From NCBI RefSeq assembly GCF_004114975.1, contig NZ_CP030052.1, positions 558,001 to 622,000 on the forward strand: 64,000 nt of DNA, read 5' to 3'. A program made the translations under genes and the position numbers. The first letter of the stretch is position 1, and every line of letters starts with the position of its first letter. The stretch is from Bradyrhizobium guangdongense. GTDB taxonomy: Bacteria; Pseudomonadota; Alphaproteobacteria; Rhizobiales; Xanthobacteraceae. Positions 33,576 through 46,803 of the stretch are shown piece by piece. Below the pieces are notes generated by a model. That model saw only the letters and a list, made by a program, of their open reading frames with translations. It was not told where the DNA came from and did not search any database.

Positions 33576-34451
33576 ATGTCCAGGAAGCATCCGATCATCT
33601 CCATCACCGGCTCCTCCGGCGCCGGCACCACCTCGGTCAAGAAGACTTTCGAGCAGATTTTTTTCCGCGAGAAGGTCAATGCCGCCTACATCGAAGGCGA
33701 CGCCTTCCACCGCTACGACCGCGCCGAGATGCGCGCGCAGATGGCGAAAGAGGCCGAGCGCGGCAACAAGCATTTCAGCCATTTCAGTCCCGAGACCAAC
33801 CTGTTCGAGGAGCTGGAGCGCGCGTTCCGCGACTACGGCGAGACCGGTACGGCGGTGACGCGGCACTATGTCCACGACGCCGAGGAATCCGCGCTGCATG
33901 GCACGGCGCCCGGTACTTTCACCGACTGGAAGCAGCTGCCGGAGAACTCCGACCTGTTGTTCTACGAGGGCCTGCACGGCGCCGTCGTCACCGACAAGGT
34001 CAATGTCGCGCGCTATGCCGATCTCAAGATCGGCGTCGTGCCCGTCATCAACCTCGAATGGATTCAGAAGCTGCACCGCGACCGCAGCGCGCGCGGTTAT
34101 TCGACCGAGGCGGTCACCGACACCATCCTGCGGCGGATGCCCGACTATATCCACTACATCTGCCCGCAATTCACCGAGACCGACATCAACTTCCAGCGTG
34201 TGCCGACGGTCGACACGTCCAATCCGTTCATCGCGCGCTGGATCCCGACGCCGGACGAATCGATGGTCGTGATCCGCTTCAAGAATCCACGCGGCATCGA
34301 CTTCCCCTATCTGCTCTCGATGCTGCCGCAGAGCTGGATGTCGCGCGCCAATTCGATCGTCTGTCCCGGCGCGAAGCTCGATCTCGCCATGCAGCTGATT
34401 CTGACGCCGCTGATCATGCAGTTGATCGAGCGCAAGCGCAGCCTGAAGTGA
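33576..34451 (+). CDS. cbbP: Phosphoribulokinase
   Basis: A 291-aa bacterial-type phosphoribulokinase that makes ribulose-1,5-bisphosphate. P-loop [39 protein letters not shown] and the [12 protein letters not shown] segment are diagnostic. The enzyme is complete, so ribulose bisphosphate could still be produced although the RuBisCO large subunit gene of this operon is broken; accumulation of that compound would be wasteful or harmful unless another RuBisCO exists. Confidence 0.96.
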   Translation: MSRKHPIISITGSSGAGTTSVKKTFEQIFFREKVNAAYIEGDAFHRYDRAEMRAQMAKEAERGNKHFSHFSPETNLFEELERAFRDYGETGTAVTRHYVHDAEESALHGTAPGTFTDWKQLPENSDLLFYEGLHGAVVTDKVNVARYADLKIGVVPVINLEWIQKLHRDRSARGYSTEAVTDTILRRMPDYIHYICPQFTETDINFQRVPTVDTSNPFIARWIPTPDESMVVIRFKNPRGIDFPYLLSMLPQSWMSRANSIVCPGAKLDLAMQLILTPLIMQLIERKRSLK

Positions 34452-34467
34452 ACGAGGAGAGACACCG

Positions 34468-38171
<3,704 letters not shown>

Positions 38172-38183
38172 AGGAGAGCAAAG

Positions 38184-38591
38184 ATGAAACTGACCCAAGG
38201 CTGTTTCTCCTTCCTGCCCGATCTCAGCGACGAGCAGATTACCAAGCAGGTGCAATATTGCCTGAGCAAGGGTTGGGCGGTGAACATCGAGTTCACCGAC
38301 GACCCGCATCCCCGCAACACCTATTGGGAGATGTGGGGTCTGCCGATGTTCGATCTCGCGGACGCTGCCGGCGTGATGATGGAGCTCGCCGAATGCCGCA
38401 GGGTGTATGGCGACCGCTACATCCGCGTCTCGGGATTCGATTCCAGCCATGGCTGGGAGTCGGTGCGCATCTCGTTCCTCGTCAACCGGCCCGCGAAGGA
38501 GGCTGAGTTCGAGCTGGTGCGCCAGGAGATGGCCGTACGCTCGGTACGTTACACCACCGTACACCGGCAACCTCGGCCGGCTTCCTCTTAG
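38184..38591 (+). CDS. cbbS: RuBisCO small subunit, form IC
   Basis: A 135-aa small subunit starting [19 protein letters not shown], with [30 protein letters not shown] core and the C-terminal extension of red-type (IC/ID) small subunits ([15 protein letters not shown]). It is intact and 12 bases after the fused large-subunit gene. Without an intact CbbL it has no partner in this operon. A double hairpin sequence follows its stop codon. Confidence 0.95.
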   Translation: MKLTQGCFSFLPDLSDEQITKQVQYCLSKGWAVNIEFTDDPHPRNTYWEMWGLPMFDLADAAGVMMELAECRRVYGDRYIRVSGFDSSHGWESVRISFLVNRPAKEAEFELVRQEMAVRSVRYTTVHRQPRPASS

Positions 38592-38629
38592 TCGCTTTCC
38601 GCTCGGAGCGACTCTTTCTCCCCGCTCCG
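38590..38629 (+). promoter_or_regulatory. Two mutually exclusive stem-loops between cbbS and cbbX
   Basis: AGTCGCT (38590-38596) pairs with AGCGACT (38607-38613), followed by CTTTCT. The overlapping CGGAGCG (38604-38610) pairs with CGCTCCG (38623-38629). Since both stems share 38607-38610, only one can form at a time. The first resembles a weak terminator; the pair could set the ratio of RuBisCO subunits to downstream cbbX. Regulation is inferred from base pairing only. Confidence 0.45.
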
Positions 38630-38695
38630 ACTCCCTGGCGGACAACTGCTTCGCCGTCATTTGCGGCGGCGAAGCCTCTTTATTCGAGGTCCAAG

Positions 38696-39646
38696 ATGCT
38701 GGATGTGCCGCACACGACGACCATTGAGGTCAATGAGGTGCCTACTGCGTTTGACCTGCGCAAGGAGGCCGAGGCGGCGGGGATCACGGAGACCTTGCAC
38801 CAGCTCGAACAAGAGTTGATCGGCTTGAAGCCCGTCAAGCAGCGGGTGCGGCAGATCGCTTCGCTCCTGTTGATTGAGCGGATCCGGCAGCGGGCCGGGC
38901 TCGTCTCCTCGGCCCCGACGCTGCACATGTCCTTCACCGGCAATCCCGGCACCGGTAAGACTACCGTCGCCCTGCGCATGGCGAAGATCTTGCACGGCCT
39001 CGGCTTCGTGCGGCGCGGACAGGTGATCTCGGTGACGCGCGACGACCTTGTCGGTCAGTATATCGGTCACACTGCGCCGAAGACCAAGGAGATCCTGAAG
39101 AAGGCGATGGGCGGCGTACTGTTCATCGACGAGGCCTATTACCTGCACCGGCCCGACAACGAGCGCGACTATGGTCAGGAAGCCATCGAGATCTTGCTGC
39201 AAGTCATGGAAAACCAGCGCGAGGATCTCGTCGTCATTCTCGCGGGTTATGGCGAACGGATGACCAGTTTCTTTGCCTCCAATCCAGGCTTCCGATCACG
39301 CATCGCCCACCACATCGAGTTTCCCGACTATTCGGAGGCGGAGCTGCTCTACATTGCCGAGCTTATGCTGAGGGAGCGCGGCTACCGCTTCTCGGCCGCG
39401 GCACGCGAGTCGTTCGAAAGATACATTGTGCTGCGCCGGACTCAGCCGTTCTTCTCCAATGCGCGCTCGGTCCGCAACGCTGTCGATCGCATCCGGTTGC
39501 GCCAGGCCGATCGGCTGGTCTCCGATCTCGACCGGATGCTCGAGATCGCTGATCTCGAAACCATCGATCCCTCCGACGTATTGGCGAGCCGCGTGTTCAG
39601 CGGCGGAGCTGGCAGCGAGCAGGCGACCGGGAGCAAATGTCCATGA
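38696..39646 (+). CDS. cbbX: Red-type RuBisCO activase CbbX
   Basis: A 316-aa AAA+ protein that remodels inhibited form IC RuBisCO by pulling on the large-subunit C-terminus. Walker A is [17 protein letters not shown], Walker [13 protein letters not shown], with [16 protein letters not shown] (pore-loop region) and [21 protein letters not shown]. It is complete. Its stop overlaps the epimerase start by four bases. The C-terminal tail of CbbL that it normally binds survives in the upstream fusion. Confidence 0.95.
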   Translation: MLDVPHTTTIEVNEVPTAFDLRKEAEAAGITETLHQLEQELIGLKPVKQRVRQIASLLLIERIRQRAGLVSSAPTLHMSFTGNPGTGKTTVALRMAKILHGLGFVRRGQVISVTRDDLVGQYIGHTAPKTKEILKKAMGGVLFIDEAYYLHRPDNERDYGQEAIEILLQVMENQREDLVVILAGYGERMTSFFASNPGFRSRIAHHIEFPDYSEAELLYIAELMLRERGYRFSAAARESFERYIVLRRTQPFFSNARSVRNAVDRIRLRQADRLVSDLDRMLEIADLETIDPSDVLASRVFSGGAGSEQATGSKCP

Positions 39647-40326
39647 CCAGGGATATCGTCATTGCTCCCTCGATCCTGGCGGCGAATTTCGCGCGTCTCG
39701 GCGAGGAGGTCGCGGCGATCGACGCAGCCGGCGCTGACTGGATCCATTGCGATGTCATGGACGGGCACTTCGTGCCGAACATCAGTTTCGGTGCGGACGT
39801 GATAAAGGCGGTGAGGCCGTTCACCACGAAGACGTTTGACGTTCACCTCATGATAGCGCCCGTCGACGCTTATCTTGAAGGCTTTGCCAAAGCCGGTGCC
39901 GACATCATCACGATTCATGCGGAAGCCGGTCCACATCTCGATAGTTCGCTGCAGGCTATTCGCGCGCTCGGCAAGAAAGCGGGCGTAAGCCTGTGTCCGT
40001 CGACGCCGGAGGGTACAATCGAATATGTGCTCGATAGGTTGGATCTGGTGCTTGTCATGACCGTCAATCCGGGCTTCGGTGGCCAGGCGTTTTTGGAGTG
40101 CCAGATCCCCAAGATCAGGCGCATTCGCGCCATGATCGGCGATCGCCCGATCCGCCTTCAGGTCGATGGTGGTATCACGTGCCACAATGCTGCCGCCGTC
40201 GTGGAGGCTGGGGCCGACACGTTGGTGGCGGGTTCAGCCCTGTTTGGCGGCAATATCGCTGCCGAGTACGCCACCAATATCGCGGGCCTACGAATGGCAA
40301 CTAGGGTTGGCCGGTCCCCGAGTTAG
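39643..40326 (+). CDS. cbbE: Ribulose-phosphate 3-epimerase
   Basis: A 227-aa TIM-barrel enzyme: [51 protein letters not shown] and the LQVDGGI catalytic Asp are present. It interconverts ribulose- and xylulose-5-phosphate. ATG 39643 overlaps the cbbX stop and is spaced about nine bases from GGGAG; ATG 39637 would add two residues. It is the last gene of the cbb operon. Confidence 0.94.
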   Translation: MTRDIVIAPSILAANFARLGEEVAAIDAAGADWIHCDVMDGHFVPNISFGADVIKAVRPFTTKTFDVHLMIAPVDAYLEGFAKAGADIITIHAEAGPHLDSSLQAIRALGKKAGVSLCPSTPEGTIEYVLDRLDLVLVMTVNPGFGGQAFLECQIPKIRRIRAMIGDRPIRLQVDGGITCHNAAAVVEAGADTLVAGSALFGGNIAAEYATNIAGLRMATRVGRSPS

Positions 40327-40472
40327 ACTTCGGCATGGGTCAACAAACACGCAGGACGCGGCGGCTAGGCGCTATGCCGGAGGGACGATGGGGCCGTCGC
40401 GGTGAATTCCTCTGCCGTGCGCTTTAGTGGGAACTGCTCGGCTCGACCTCATCGTGATGAACCGCTGAACCA

Positions 40473-40628
40473 TCACAAAGGCGTCAAGTCGAGCGCAAAA
40501 GCCATTGCGACGAGTAGAGAGAGCAGAAGGCCTGCTCCACAAAATATACCAAGAATCTTGAGAGTATCGCCGTCCTCAGCTGGTTTTCTGACCGTGCTGG
40601 AAACGACTCTTGCGATTTGCGCGATCAT
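40473..40628 (-). CDS. Small membrane protein, 51 aa
   Basis: A minus-strand microprotein beginning MIAQIARVV, with an acidic centre (KPAEDGDTLKIL) and one hydrophobic helix (IFCGAGLLLSLLVAMAFAL). The ribosome-binding site TGGAG stands about seven bases before its ATG (40628). Similar ~50-aa single-span proteins with an AEDGDTLKIL-type motif occur in Bradyrhizobium, as far as I recall. The reading frame can be extended to 40703 but the ATG with the good ribosome site is preferred. Function unknown. Confidence 0.55.
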   Translation of the reverse strand: MIAQIARVVSSTVRKPAEDGDTLKILGIFCGAGLLLSLLVAMAFALDLTPL

Positions 40629-40965
40629 CCTGCAACTCCAATTGGCAATGCCAGACTGAAAGCAATTTATACTGAGAACAGCGTCATCGGGCCAGCATTG
40701 CAAGCATGAGAGGCTACTCTGCCTAGACCAAATGTCTGGCGGAGGCTTTTTTCAGATCGTTTTCGTATGCCTGCAAAAGTGCTGTTGAAGCGTCCACTGG
40801 CGCTTCGCATTGCGTAGCCTCGTCGCGGCCAGCCGATCTTATTTTAGAAACCCCGATTTCTGGCTCTTACCCAACCTTACCCAAACTCTGTGTCAAAAGC
40901 CGCTTAGCCCGTTAGAATGGCGCATAGCCTTCGCCTACCACGGCCTCTGCTAGAGGAGAGGGCGC
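40629..40965. other. 337-base intergenic region before the sugar-type operon
   Basis: This AT-richer stretch separates the small membrane protein gene from the ABC transporter operon. It contains no convincing reading frame. Its notable element is the tandem TTACCCAA repeat at 40866-40885, with promoter-like sequence after it (TTAGCC at 40904, GTTAGAAT at 40911), listed separately. No terminator for cbbE was recognised. Confidence 0.5.
40866..40885 (+). promoter_or_regulatory. Operator copy A: tandem TTACCCAA repeat
   Basis: TTACCCAA occurs at 40867-40874 and again at 40877-40884, exactly one helical turn (10 bases) apart, about 118 bases before the ATG of the ABC binding-protein gene. Two near-identical elements lie at 50347 and 50790. 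The spacing suits a dimeric regulator contacting one face of DNA; the Fis-type regulator encoded at 47947 is the natural candidate. Confidence 0.6.
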
Positions 40966-41001
40966 GTGGTTTGCGGGCCAAAGAGCCCATCGGAGGGAAT
41001 C

Positions 41002-42387
41002 ATGCCAAGGACGCTAGCCGTTGTTTGCGGTCATTCGGCTCAACTTATCAAAAAAGCTCTCATTAACTCCACCGTGTGCGCCGGGGCGGCACTGGCTGCC
41101 ACCCAGGCCTACGCAGAAGACATCAACTGGCGGCAATTCGAAGGCACGTCCATCGTCTGGGCCTACGATATTCACCCCTATGCTGACGCTGTTGCGGCTC
41201 AACTGCCCGAGTTCGAGAAACTCACCGGCATCAAGGTGACGCCGGAGCTTTATCCGGATGATGCCTATTGGAATAAGCTAACGATCCAGCTCAGCACGAA
41301 ATCGCCAAGCTGGGATGTCGTCGGCACGGGCATCCAGCCCGCCTGGGACCTTGCCCCGGGCCAACTGCTCGAACCGCTCGATCGCTATCTAAACGATTCA
41401 AAGCTCACCTCTGCAGCCTACGACTACAAGGACTTCTTCCCAGCCTTGCGCGAAGCGCTGACATGGAAGGTCAAGGAGGGCCAGATCGAGGCCGGCAGCG
41501 GGCAGGTCTGGGCGATCCCCCATGGCTTCGAGAACATCCAGTTGTTCTACCGCAAGGATGTGCTGGACAAGCACGGTATCAAAGTCCCGAGCACCCCGCC
41601 GGAGATGTCGGCCGCTTGTGAGAAACTCAAAGCTGCCGATCCCACCATCACGCCTCTCGGCGTTCGCGGCGTAAGGTTCTGGAGCAGCATCCACACGGCT
41701 GCGATCTCGATTGCGAGGTCCTATGGCGTGCACGATTTCGTCGTCAAAGACGGCAAACTCGACACGGGCCTGGATTCGCCAGAGTCGATCGCCTTCCACA
41801 AAGACTATGTCGACATGATCAAGAAATGCGCTGCTCCCTCCTTTGCCAATGACAATTGGTACCAGGTGGTCGAAGGGATCAATTCAGGGCGGACCGCCAT
41901 GGCGATCGATTCCAACATGTTCGGTTTCTGGAACGACGTCGCCGGCAAGCCCGCCTCCGGCAAGATCGCCTTTGCACCACCGTTGCGCGCACCGAACGGC
42001 AAGAACTTCGAATCCAACATCTGGATCTGGTCTCTGGCCATGAACGCCGCCTCCCAGAAGAAGGGCGCGGCCTGGCTCTTCATCCAATGGGCGACCTCCA
42101 AGCAGGTCGAGCTGAACGGTGCCGTTGCGGGCAAGCTCGTCAACTCTCCGCGCGCATCGACCTGGAGCGACAAGGCCTGGCTCGAATACGCCGCAAAGCC
42201 TGAATTCAACAACTTCGTCGAGACGTTCAAGACTGTGCAGGACCAGGCGCAACTCGCCTTTACGGCCCGCGTCGGCTTCGCCGAGGCAATGAATGCCTGG
42301 GCGGTGGCGATGCAGAAGATGGTCAATGGAGCGGATGTGAAGGCAACGCTGACCGACCTTGCCTCCGAGATCCGTTCGTCGATGTGA
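41002..42387 (+). CDS. Carbohydrate ABC transporter substrate-binding protein (SBP family 1)
   Basis: A 461-aa exported binding protein. The signal peptide ends near TQAYA (about residue 35). The mature part has the family layout: FEKLTGIKVTPELYPDD, a VVGTGIQPAWDLAPG loop, GQVWAIPHGFENIQLFYRKDVL and FIQWATSKQVELNG near the C-terminus. ATG 41002 has GGAGGGA upstream; an in-frame GTG at 40966 is rejected since it would lengthen the signal. First gene of the operon, 26 bases before the first permease. The sugar or polyol is not identifiable. Confidence 0.9.
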   Translation: MPRTLAVVCGHSAQLIKKALINSTVCAGAALAATQAYAEDINWRQFEGTSIVWAYDIHPYADAVAAQLPEFEKLTGIKVTPELYPDDAYWNKLTIQLSTKSPSWDVVGTGIQPAWDLAPGQLLEPLDRYLNDSKLTSAAYDYKDFFPALREALTWKVKEGQIEAGSGQVWAIPHGFENIQLFYRKDVLDKHGIKVPSTPPEMSAACEKLKAADPTITPLGVRGVRFWSSIHTAAISIARSYGVHDFVVKDGKLDTGLDSPESIAFHKDYVDMIKKCAAPSFANDNWYQVVEGINSGRTAMAIDSNMFGFWNDVAGKPASGKIAFAPPLRAPNGKNFESNIWIWSLAMNAASQKKGAAWLFIQWATSKQVELNGAVAGKLVNSPRASTWSDKAWLEYAAKPEFNNFVETFKTVQDQAQLAFTARVGFAEAMNAWAVAMQKMVNGADVKATLTDLASEIRSSM

Positions 42388-42413
42388 AGTCCCAAAGGGG
42401 GTGGTAGGCTTGC

Positions 42414-43409
42414 ATGCCGCCCCCTTGGATTTCGATGTCAGTTGAAATGTATTCTTCAGGATTAGACGCAATCGTGACGCTGCAGTCTTCAGTGAGCCAA
42501 CTCGCTTCGGCGCAAGACGGCGCGGCCAAGAGTGCCAGCCCGCCGCGCCTTGACTGGTGGAGCATCGCCGCGATCGCGCCGGCGGTCTTGATCCTTCTTG
42601 GCTTTCTGTTCCTGTTCTTCTACGGCGTATTTCAGTCCCTGACGGATCTCAAGTTCGGCCGGCCACTGGTCCACTTTATTGGCCTTACCAATTACGCCGC
42701 GTTGATCAAGACAGACGACTTCTGGAATAGCGTCCGAGCAACACTTGTCTACGCTGGTTCAGCGGTCCTTGCGGAAGCCGTGCTCGGCGTTGCCCTCGCC
42801 AAGCTCTTTGCCACCGAAGTGTTCCTGGCACGCGTGATGCGGCCGGTCATTCTGTTGCCACTCGTGCTTCCGCCCATGAGCGTTGCCTTGATGTGGACGA
42901 CGATGATGGATCCGCAGAGCGGCATCCTGAACTATCTGCTGTCGCTTGTAGGAATGGGCCGGTTTGCATGGATTTCTGATCCCGCGACAGCGATGATTTC
43001 CCTCGTCCTGATCGACATATGGACTTACACCCCCTTTTTCACGCTGATCATCTTCGCCGGCCTCCAGGGCATCAATGAGGAGATCAGGGAGGCCGCGCGC
43101 GTCAATGGTGCAAAGGGCTGGGCAACCTTCCTCTACATCGAGCTGCCGTTGATCGCGCCCTACATCCTGATTGCTGCGGTCTTCCGTCTGATCGAATCTC
43201 TCAATCAATTCGACATCATTTTCGGAACGACGCAAGGCGGTCCCGGCAACAGCACCTCCGTTCTTTCCGTGCGCGCCTACATCACCGCATTCCAGAACCT
43301 CGCCTTCGGCCGGGGCGCGGCCCTCATGGTCGTCAATTGGATCATCGTCCTGGCCGGAGCGTTCCTCACGGTCAAGTTGTGGCGATACGTCCGACAACGC
43401 GTTAGCTGA
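42414..43409 (+). CDS. Carbohydrate ABC transporter permease (MalF/UgpA type)
   Basis: A 331-aa inner-membrane protein with six or so helices after a soluble N-terminus of about 45 residues. The EAA loop EEIREAARVNGAKGWATFLYIELPLI (about 222-247) contacts the ATPase. Alternative starts at ATG 42435 or 42447 would shorten the poorly conserved N-terminus; the first has no strong ribosome site. It pairs with the next permease. Confidence 0.9.
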   Translation: MPPPWISMSVEMYSSGLDAIVTLQSSVSQLASAQDGAAKSASPPRLDWWSIAAIAPAVLILLGFLFLFFYGVFQSLTDLKFGRPLVHFIGLTNYAALIKTDDFWNSVRATLVYAGSAVLAEAVLGVALAKLFATEVFLARVMRPVILLPLVLPPMSVALMWTTMMDPQSGILNYLLSLVGMGRFAWISDPATAMISLVLIDIWTYTPFFTLIIFAGLQGINEEIREAARVNGAKGWATFLYIELPLIAPYILIAAVFRLIESLNQFDIIFGTTQGGPGNSTSVLSVRAYITAFQNLAFGRGAALMVVNWIIVLAGAFLTVKLWRYVRQRVS

Positions 43410-43420
43410 AGAGACGCGAC

Positions 43421-44281
43421 ATGCGCCTAAATCGCTCAGGATCGACAAATATCGCTCTCAATCTGCTGGTTGGCATCTGCGCGCTCACTCTCGCTTTTCC
43501 GCTGATCTGGATCCTGCTGATGTCGTTGAAACAGCAGGGCGAGGTCATGGCCTGGCCGCCCAAGTTCATCTTCTCGCCGACGCTTGAGAATTTCCGGGTG
43601 CTGTTCGACGCCGCGCAGGCCGGCGCGACAAGCTATGGCACCATCAAGGTTGATTTCCTCACGCCAGTGACAAATAGCGTCGCCATCGCGCTCGGATCTG
43701 TTTTCGTCTCAATGCTCCTTGGCGTGCCCGCCGGTTACGTTCTGGCAAGGCGAGACATCCCGATGAAGGAGGACATCGCCTTCTTCATTCTTGGCTTCAG
43801 GTTCGCCCCGGCCTTGCTCGTCGTCATCCCGCTCTTCAACGTGTTCCAGACCATCGGACTCTACGACACCTATCTCGGCATGATCTGGGTCTACCAGGTC
43901 GTCACGCTGCCTATGATCGTGTGGTTGAGCCGCTCCTACATCGAGGATATTCCAAAGGACATCGAGGAGGCTGCAGCGATGGACGGGGCCAAACCTGTCA
44001 GGGTCATTCTGCATATCGTGCTGCCGCTTCTCAAGCCCGGCCTGATCGGCGCCTCCTTGCTGATCTTTCTGCTGGCCTGGCACAACTTCGCGCTCGGCTT
44101 GATCCTGAGCTCCACCAAGGCGCCGGTGACCGTCGCGCTACTCAAGCTGCTCAATCCGGGGGTGCAGTTCTATCCCGTCATGGCTGCAGGACTGGTCGTT
44201 ACCATGATCATTCCGGTGATCTTGATCGTGATGGGCCAGCGCCACCTCGAACGTGGTCTCACTTTCGGGGCAGTAAAATGA
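43421..44281 (+). CDS. Carbohydrate ABC transporter permease (MalG type)
   Basis: A 286-aa permease with six hydrophobic segments and an EAA loop (PKDIEEAAAMDGAKPVRVIL, about 181-200) followed by LPLLKPGL. It starts 11 bases after the first permease. Its TGA overlaps the ATG of the kinase gene (44278), so transport and phosphorylation are expressed together. Confidence 0.91.
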   Translation: MRLNRSGSTNIALNLLVGICALTLAFPLIWILLMSLKQQGEVMAWPPKFIFSPTLENFRVLFDAAQAGATSYGTIKVDFLTPVTNSVAIALGSVFVSMLLGVPAGYVLARRDIPMKEDIAFFILGFRFAPALLVVIPLFNVFQTIGLYDTYLGMIWVYQVVTLPMIVWLSRSYIEDIPKDIEEAAAMDGAKPVRVILHIVLPLLKPGLIGASLLIFLLAWHNFALGLILSSTKAPVTVALLKLLNPGVQFYPVMAAGLVVTMIIPVILIVMGQRHLERGLTFGAVK

Positions 44282-45219
44282 ATCCCAGGCCCTTGATGTT
44301 CTTTGGAACGACCAATCTCGACCTCTGCTTCAATGTCGAGCGGCTGCCAACGCCGGGTGAAAGTTTGATGGGCAAATTGAACCGCAATCCTGGAGGGAAG
44401 GGCGCCAATCAAGCCGTAGCGGCCGCACGGCTTGGACTGAAGCCCCTATTCTACACCCGTCTTGGCGGGGACGAGGCTGGCCAGTCCCTCTTGCAGTCAC
44501 TGCGCGAAGCCGGAGTCCGTGCTGAGGCCATCACCATTTGTGCCGGTGAGGTCTCCGGCTCGGCCCTCGTCCTGGTGGGAGACGACGGTTCGAACATGAT
44601 CGTGATCGATCCGGGCGCCAATCTGAATGTGATGCCGGCCATGGTTGAGAGCGCGGCCGCATTCATCGCGCCAGGCGCGCTCGTTGTTGCCGAAATGGGC
44701 TTGCCCATCTCCGCCCTCAACCGGCTCTTTGAAATGAAAAGCGAGAAGGGCTTCGAACTCATTTTTAATCCGGCGCCGGTCAGACCCGGGCTTTCGCCGG
44801 CGGCATGGCGACAAGTCGATTACGTGACCCCCAACCAGACCGAGGCCTTCGAGCTGACCGGGGTAGAGGTGACCGATTTCGACAGCGCCGCAGTGGCGGC
44901 GTCCAAGCTTCTGCACCTCGGACCCAAAGCCGCACTGATCACGCTGGGAGCGCAGGGCGCCTTCTATGCCGACGCGGCGCACTCGTTTGCGCTGCGTGCC
45001 TTTCCCGTCAAAGTCGTCGATACCACGGCCGCCGGGGACGCCTTCAATGGCGCTTTTGCCGCTTCGCTCGCTCAAGGCCTGCCTCTGAGGGATTCGGTCA
45101 GACGAGCACTAGCCGTTGCTGCCCTGTGCGTAACGCGCCGCGGGGCGCAGGCCTCAATGCCGCTGGCAGCAGAGGTCGATGAATTCCTCAAATCACAAAC
45201 GATCTTGGAGTTGGAATGA
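44278..45219 (+). CDS. PfkB-family carbohydrate kinase (ribokinase-like)
   Basis: A 313-aa sugar kinase. Family signatures are GTTNLDLCFNVERLPTPGE at the N-terminus, NPGGKGANQAVAAARLG, and the ATP-site/catalytic-base motif DTTAAGDAFNGAFAA (Asp as base). It probably phosphorylates the sugar or its oxidised form after import. A frame opening at 43921 runs antiphase through the permease and is not part of it. Substrate is not defined, and the downstream SDR overlaps by four bases. Confidence 0.9.
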   Translation: MNPRPLMFFGTTNLDLCFNVERLPTPGESLMGKLNRNPGGKGANQAVAAARLGLKPLFYTRLGGDEAGQSLLQSLREAGVRAEAITICAGEVSGSALVLVGDDGSNMIVIDPGANLNVMPAMVESAAAFIAPGALVVAEMGLPISALNRLFEMKSEKGFELIFNPAPVRPGLSPAAWRQVDYVTPNQTEAFELTGVEVTDFDSAAVAASKLLHLGPKAALITLGAQGAFYADAAHSFALRAFPVKVVDTTAAGDAFNGAFAASLAQGLPLRDSVRRALAVAALCVTRRGAQASMPLAAEVDEFLKSQTILELE

Positions 45220-45986
45220 CCGAACAGTTCTCAGTCTCAGACAGAACGGTGCTCGTGACAGGGGCAGGGGGCGGCATCGGATCTGCCATTGTGAATGCGT
45301 TTCGGGCAGGAGGGGCCAACGTCGTTGCCACCGACGCCAATCTCGAAAGCCTCAGGCAGACATTGGTAGGACTTCCCCATGGCAATGGCGTGTTGCCGAT
45401 GGCCATGGACGTTTCGCGCGAAGAGGACGTGGCGCGCGTGCTCGAGGAGATCGGAAAACGATTCGGCCGGCTCGACGTGCTCGTCAACAATGCCGGCGTT
45501 AAATCTGCCCAGCCGCTCCTCAGCGGGGCGGCCGACAAGATCGAACGCACAATCCAGATCAACTCGGTCGCAATCCTCCGCTGCTCGAAGCTCGCGATCG
45601 AGCGCTTCATGACAACCAAGGGCGGCCGCATCGTCAATGTCGGTTCCTCCTTGTCTTCGCAAGGCGCCGTATTCAACTATCAGGCCGGAGGGGCGGACTA
45701 TTGCCTCTCCAAGGCAATCGTTCACGACATCACAAAGCTCCTTGCTTATGAATGCGCGCCGCTCAAGATCAATGTGAATGCAATCGCACCGGGGATCATC
45801 GACACCCCCATGCATGGCCGTCCGCGTGAGGAGACGGAAGCCCGCCATAGCGGCCGAATCCCATTGGGACGGGTTGGATTGCCGAACGACATTGCCGGCC
45901 TTGCCGTGTTTCTCGCAAGCCCTGCGGCCTCCTACATGACCGGCCAGATCGTTCACGTGAACGGCGGGATGCTGATGAATGGCTAA
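45216..45986 (+). CDS. SDR-family oxidoreductase
   Basis: A 256-aa short-chain dehydrogenase: TGAGGGIGSAIVNAF cofactor motif, D in VVATDAN (NAD preference), NNAGVKSAQPL, and catalytic S ... Y-C-L-S-K in GGADYCLSKAI. The C-terminal GRVGLPNDIAGLAVFLASPAASYMTGQIVHVNGGML is typical. It likely oxidises a polyol or sugar alcohol imported by the transporter. The overlaps with the kinase and HAD genes place it firmly in this pathway. Confidence 0.9.
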   Translation: MTEQFSVSDRTVLVTGAGGGIGSAIVNAFRAGGANVVATDANLESLRQTLVGLPHGNGVLPMAMDVSREEDVARVLEEIGKRFGRLDVLVNNAGVKSAQPLLSGAADKIERTIQINSVAILRCSKLAIERFMTTKGGRIVNVGSSLSSQGAVFNYQAGGADYCLSKAIVHDITKLLAYECAPLKINVNAIAPGIIDTPMHGRPREETEARHSGRIPLGRVGLPNDIAGLAVFLASPAASYMTGQIVHVNGGMLMNG

Positions 45987-46803
45987 GTCCGGCACTCAGC
46001 TTCAATGGCCCGAGATCGCCGGTGTCATTTCCGATCTGGATGGCGTGGTCTACCGGGGGAACGCCGCGATCGCGGACGCCATCGAAGCCTTCAAGAGCTG
46101 GCAGCGGGCAAAACTTCCCTTCTGCTTCGTCACTAACAATTCGACCCACACGCCGGAAGATGTTGTGCGCAAGGTCGGAGGTTTCGGGCTTTCGATCTCC
46201 CCGAGGCAGGTCGTGACGAGCGCCATCACGGCCGCGGCGCTCATTCGCGCCCAATACCCGAAACTGACACGGGCCTTTGTCATCGGCGCGCCATCCCTTG
46301 CCAAAGCGATCGAGGAGGCGGGCCTCGAAGTCACCGATGCGAAGCCTGAAGTCGTGGTGATGGGGCTCGACCGCCAGATTACGCATGACAAGCTGCGAAT
46401 TGCTGCTGCGGCTATCCTGGGCGGCGCCGTGTTCATAGGCACAAACCCTGATCTTCTCTTGCCGACTGCGGACGGCTTCGAACCAGGGGCAGGGGCCATG
46501 ATCACGGCAGTTGCAGCCGCAACTCAAGTCCAGCCTCTGATCGTCGGCAAACCCGAGACGCACATGATCGAAGCCGCGCTTTCGCGGCTTGGAACGCCAC
46601 GTCAATCCACATTGATGATCGGCGACCAGATACAGACAGATATCCAGGCCGGCAAGCGCGCCGGCCTTCCTGCCGTGCTCGTCACGACAGGCGTCCCACC
46701 TCGCAAGGACGCCGCGCTGCTGCCAGCCGACTTTACCGTGTCCAGCCTTTCAGAAATCGCCGTGAAGGCTGGTGTAGACACCGTACGGCAGAGGAGAGCG
46801 TGA
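45979..46803 (+). CDS. HAD-superfamily phosphatase, subclass IIA (NagD-like)
   Basis: A 274-aa HAD hydrolase. Motif I is [12 protein letters not shown], motif II FVTNNST, and the C-terminal [26 protein letters not shown] supplies the metal aspartate. The C2A cap identifies the NagD/phosphoglycolate phosphatase group, which acts on small phosphorylated metabolites. It could remove a phosphate from a pathway intermediate or detoxify a by-product. It overlaps the SDR gene and its stop overlaps the ATPase start (TGATG). Confidence 0.87.
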   Translation: MAKSGTQLQWPEIAGVISDLDGVVYRGNAAIADAIEAFKSWQRAKLPFCFVTNNSTHTPEDVVRKVGGFGLSISPRQVVTSAITAAALIRAQYPKLTRAFVIGAPSLAKAIEEAGLEVTDAKPEVVVMGLDRQITHDKLRIAAAAILGGAVFIGTNPDLLLPTADGFEPGAGAMITAVAAATQVQPLIVGKPETHMIEAALSRLGTPRQSTLMIGDQIQTDIQAGKRAGLPAVLVTTGVPPRKDAALLPADFTVSSLSEIAVKAGVDTVRQRRA

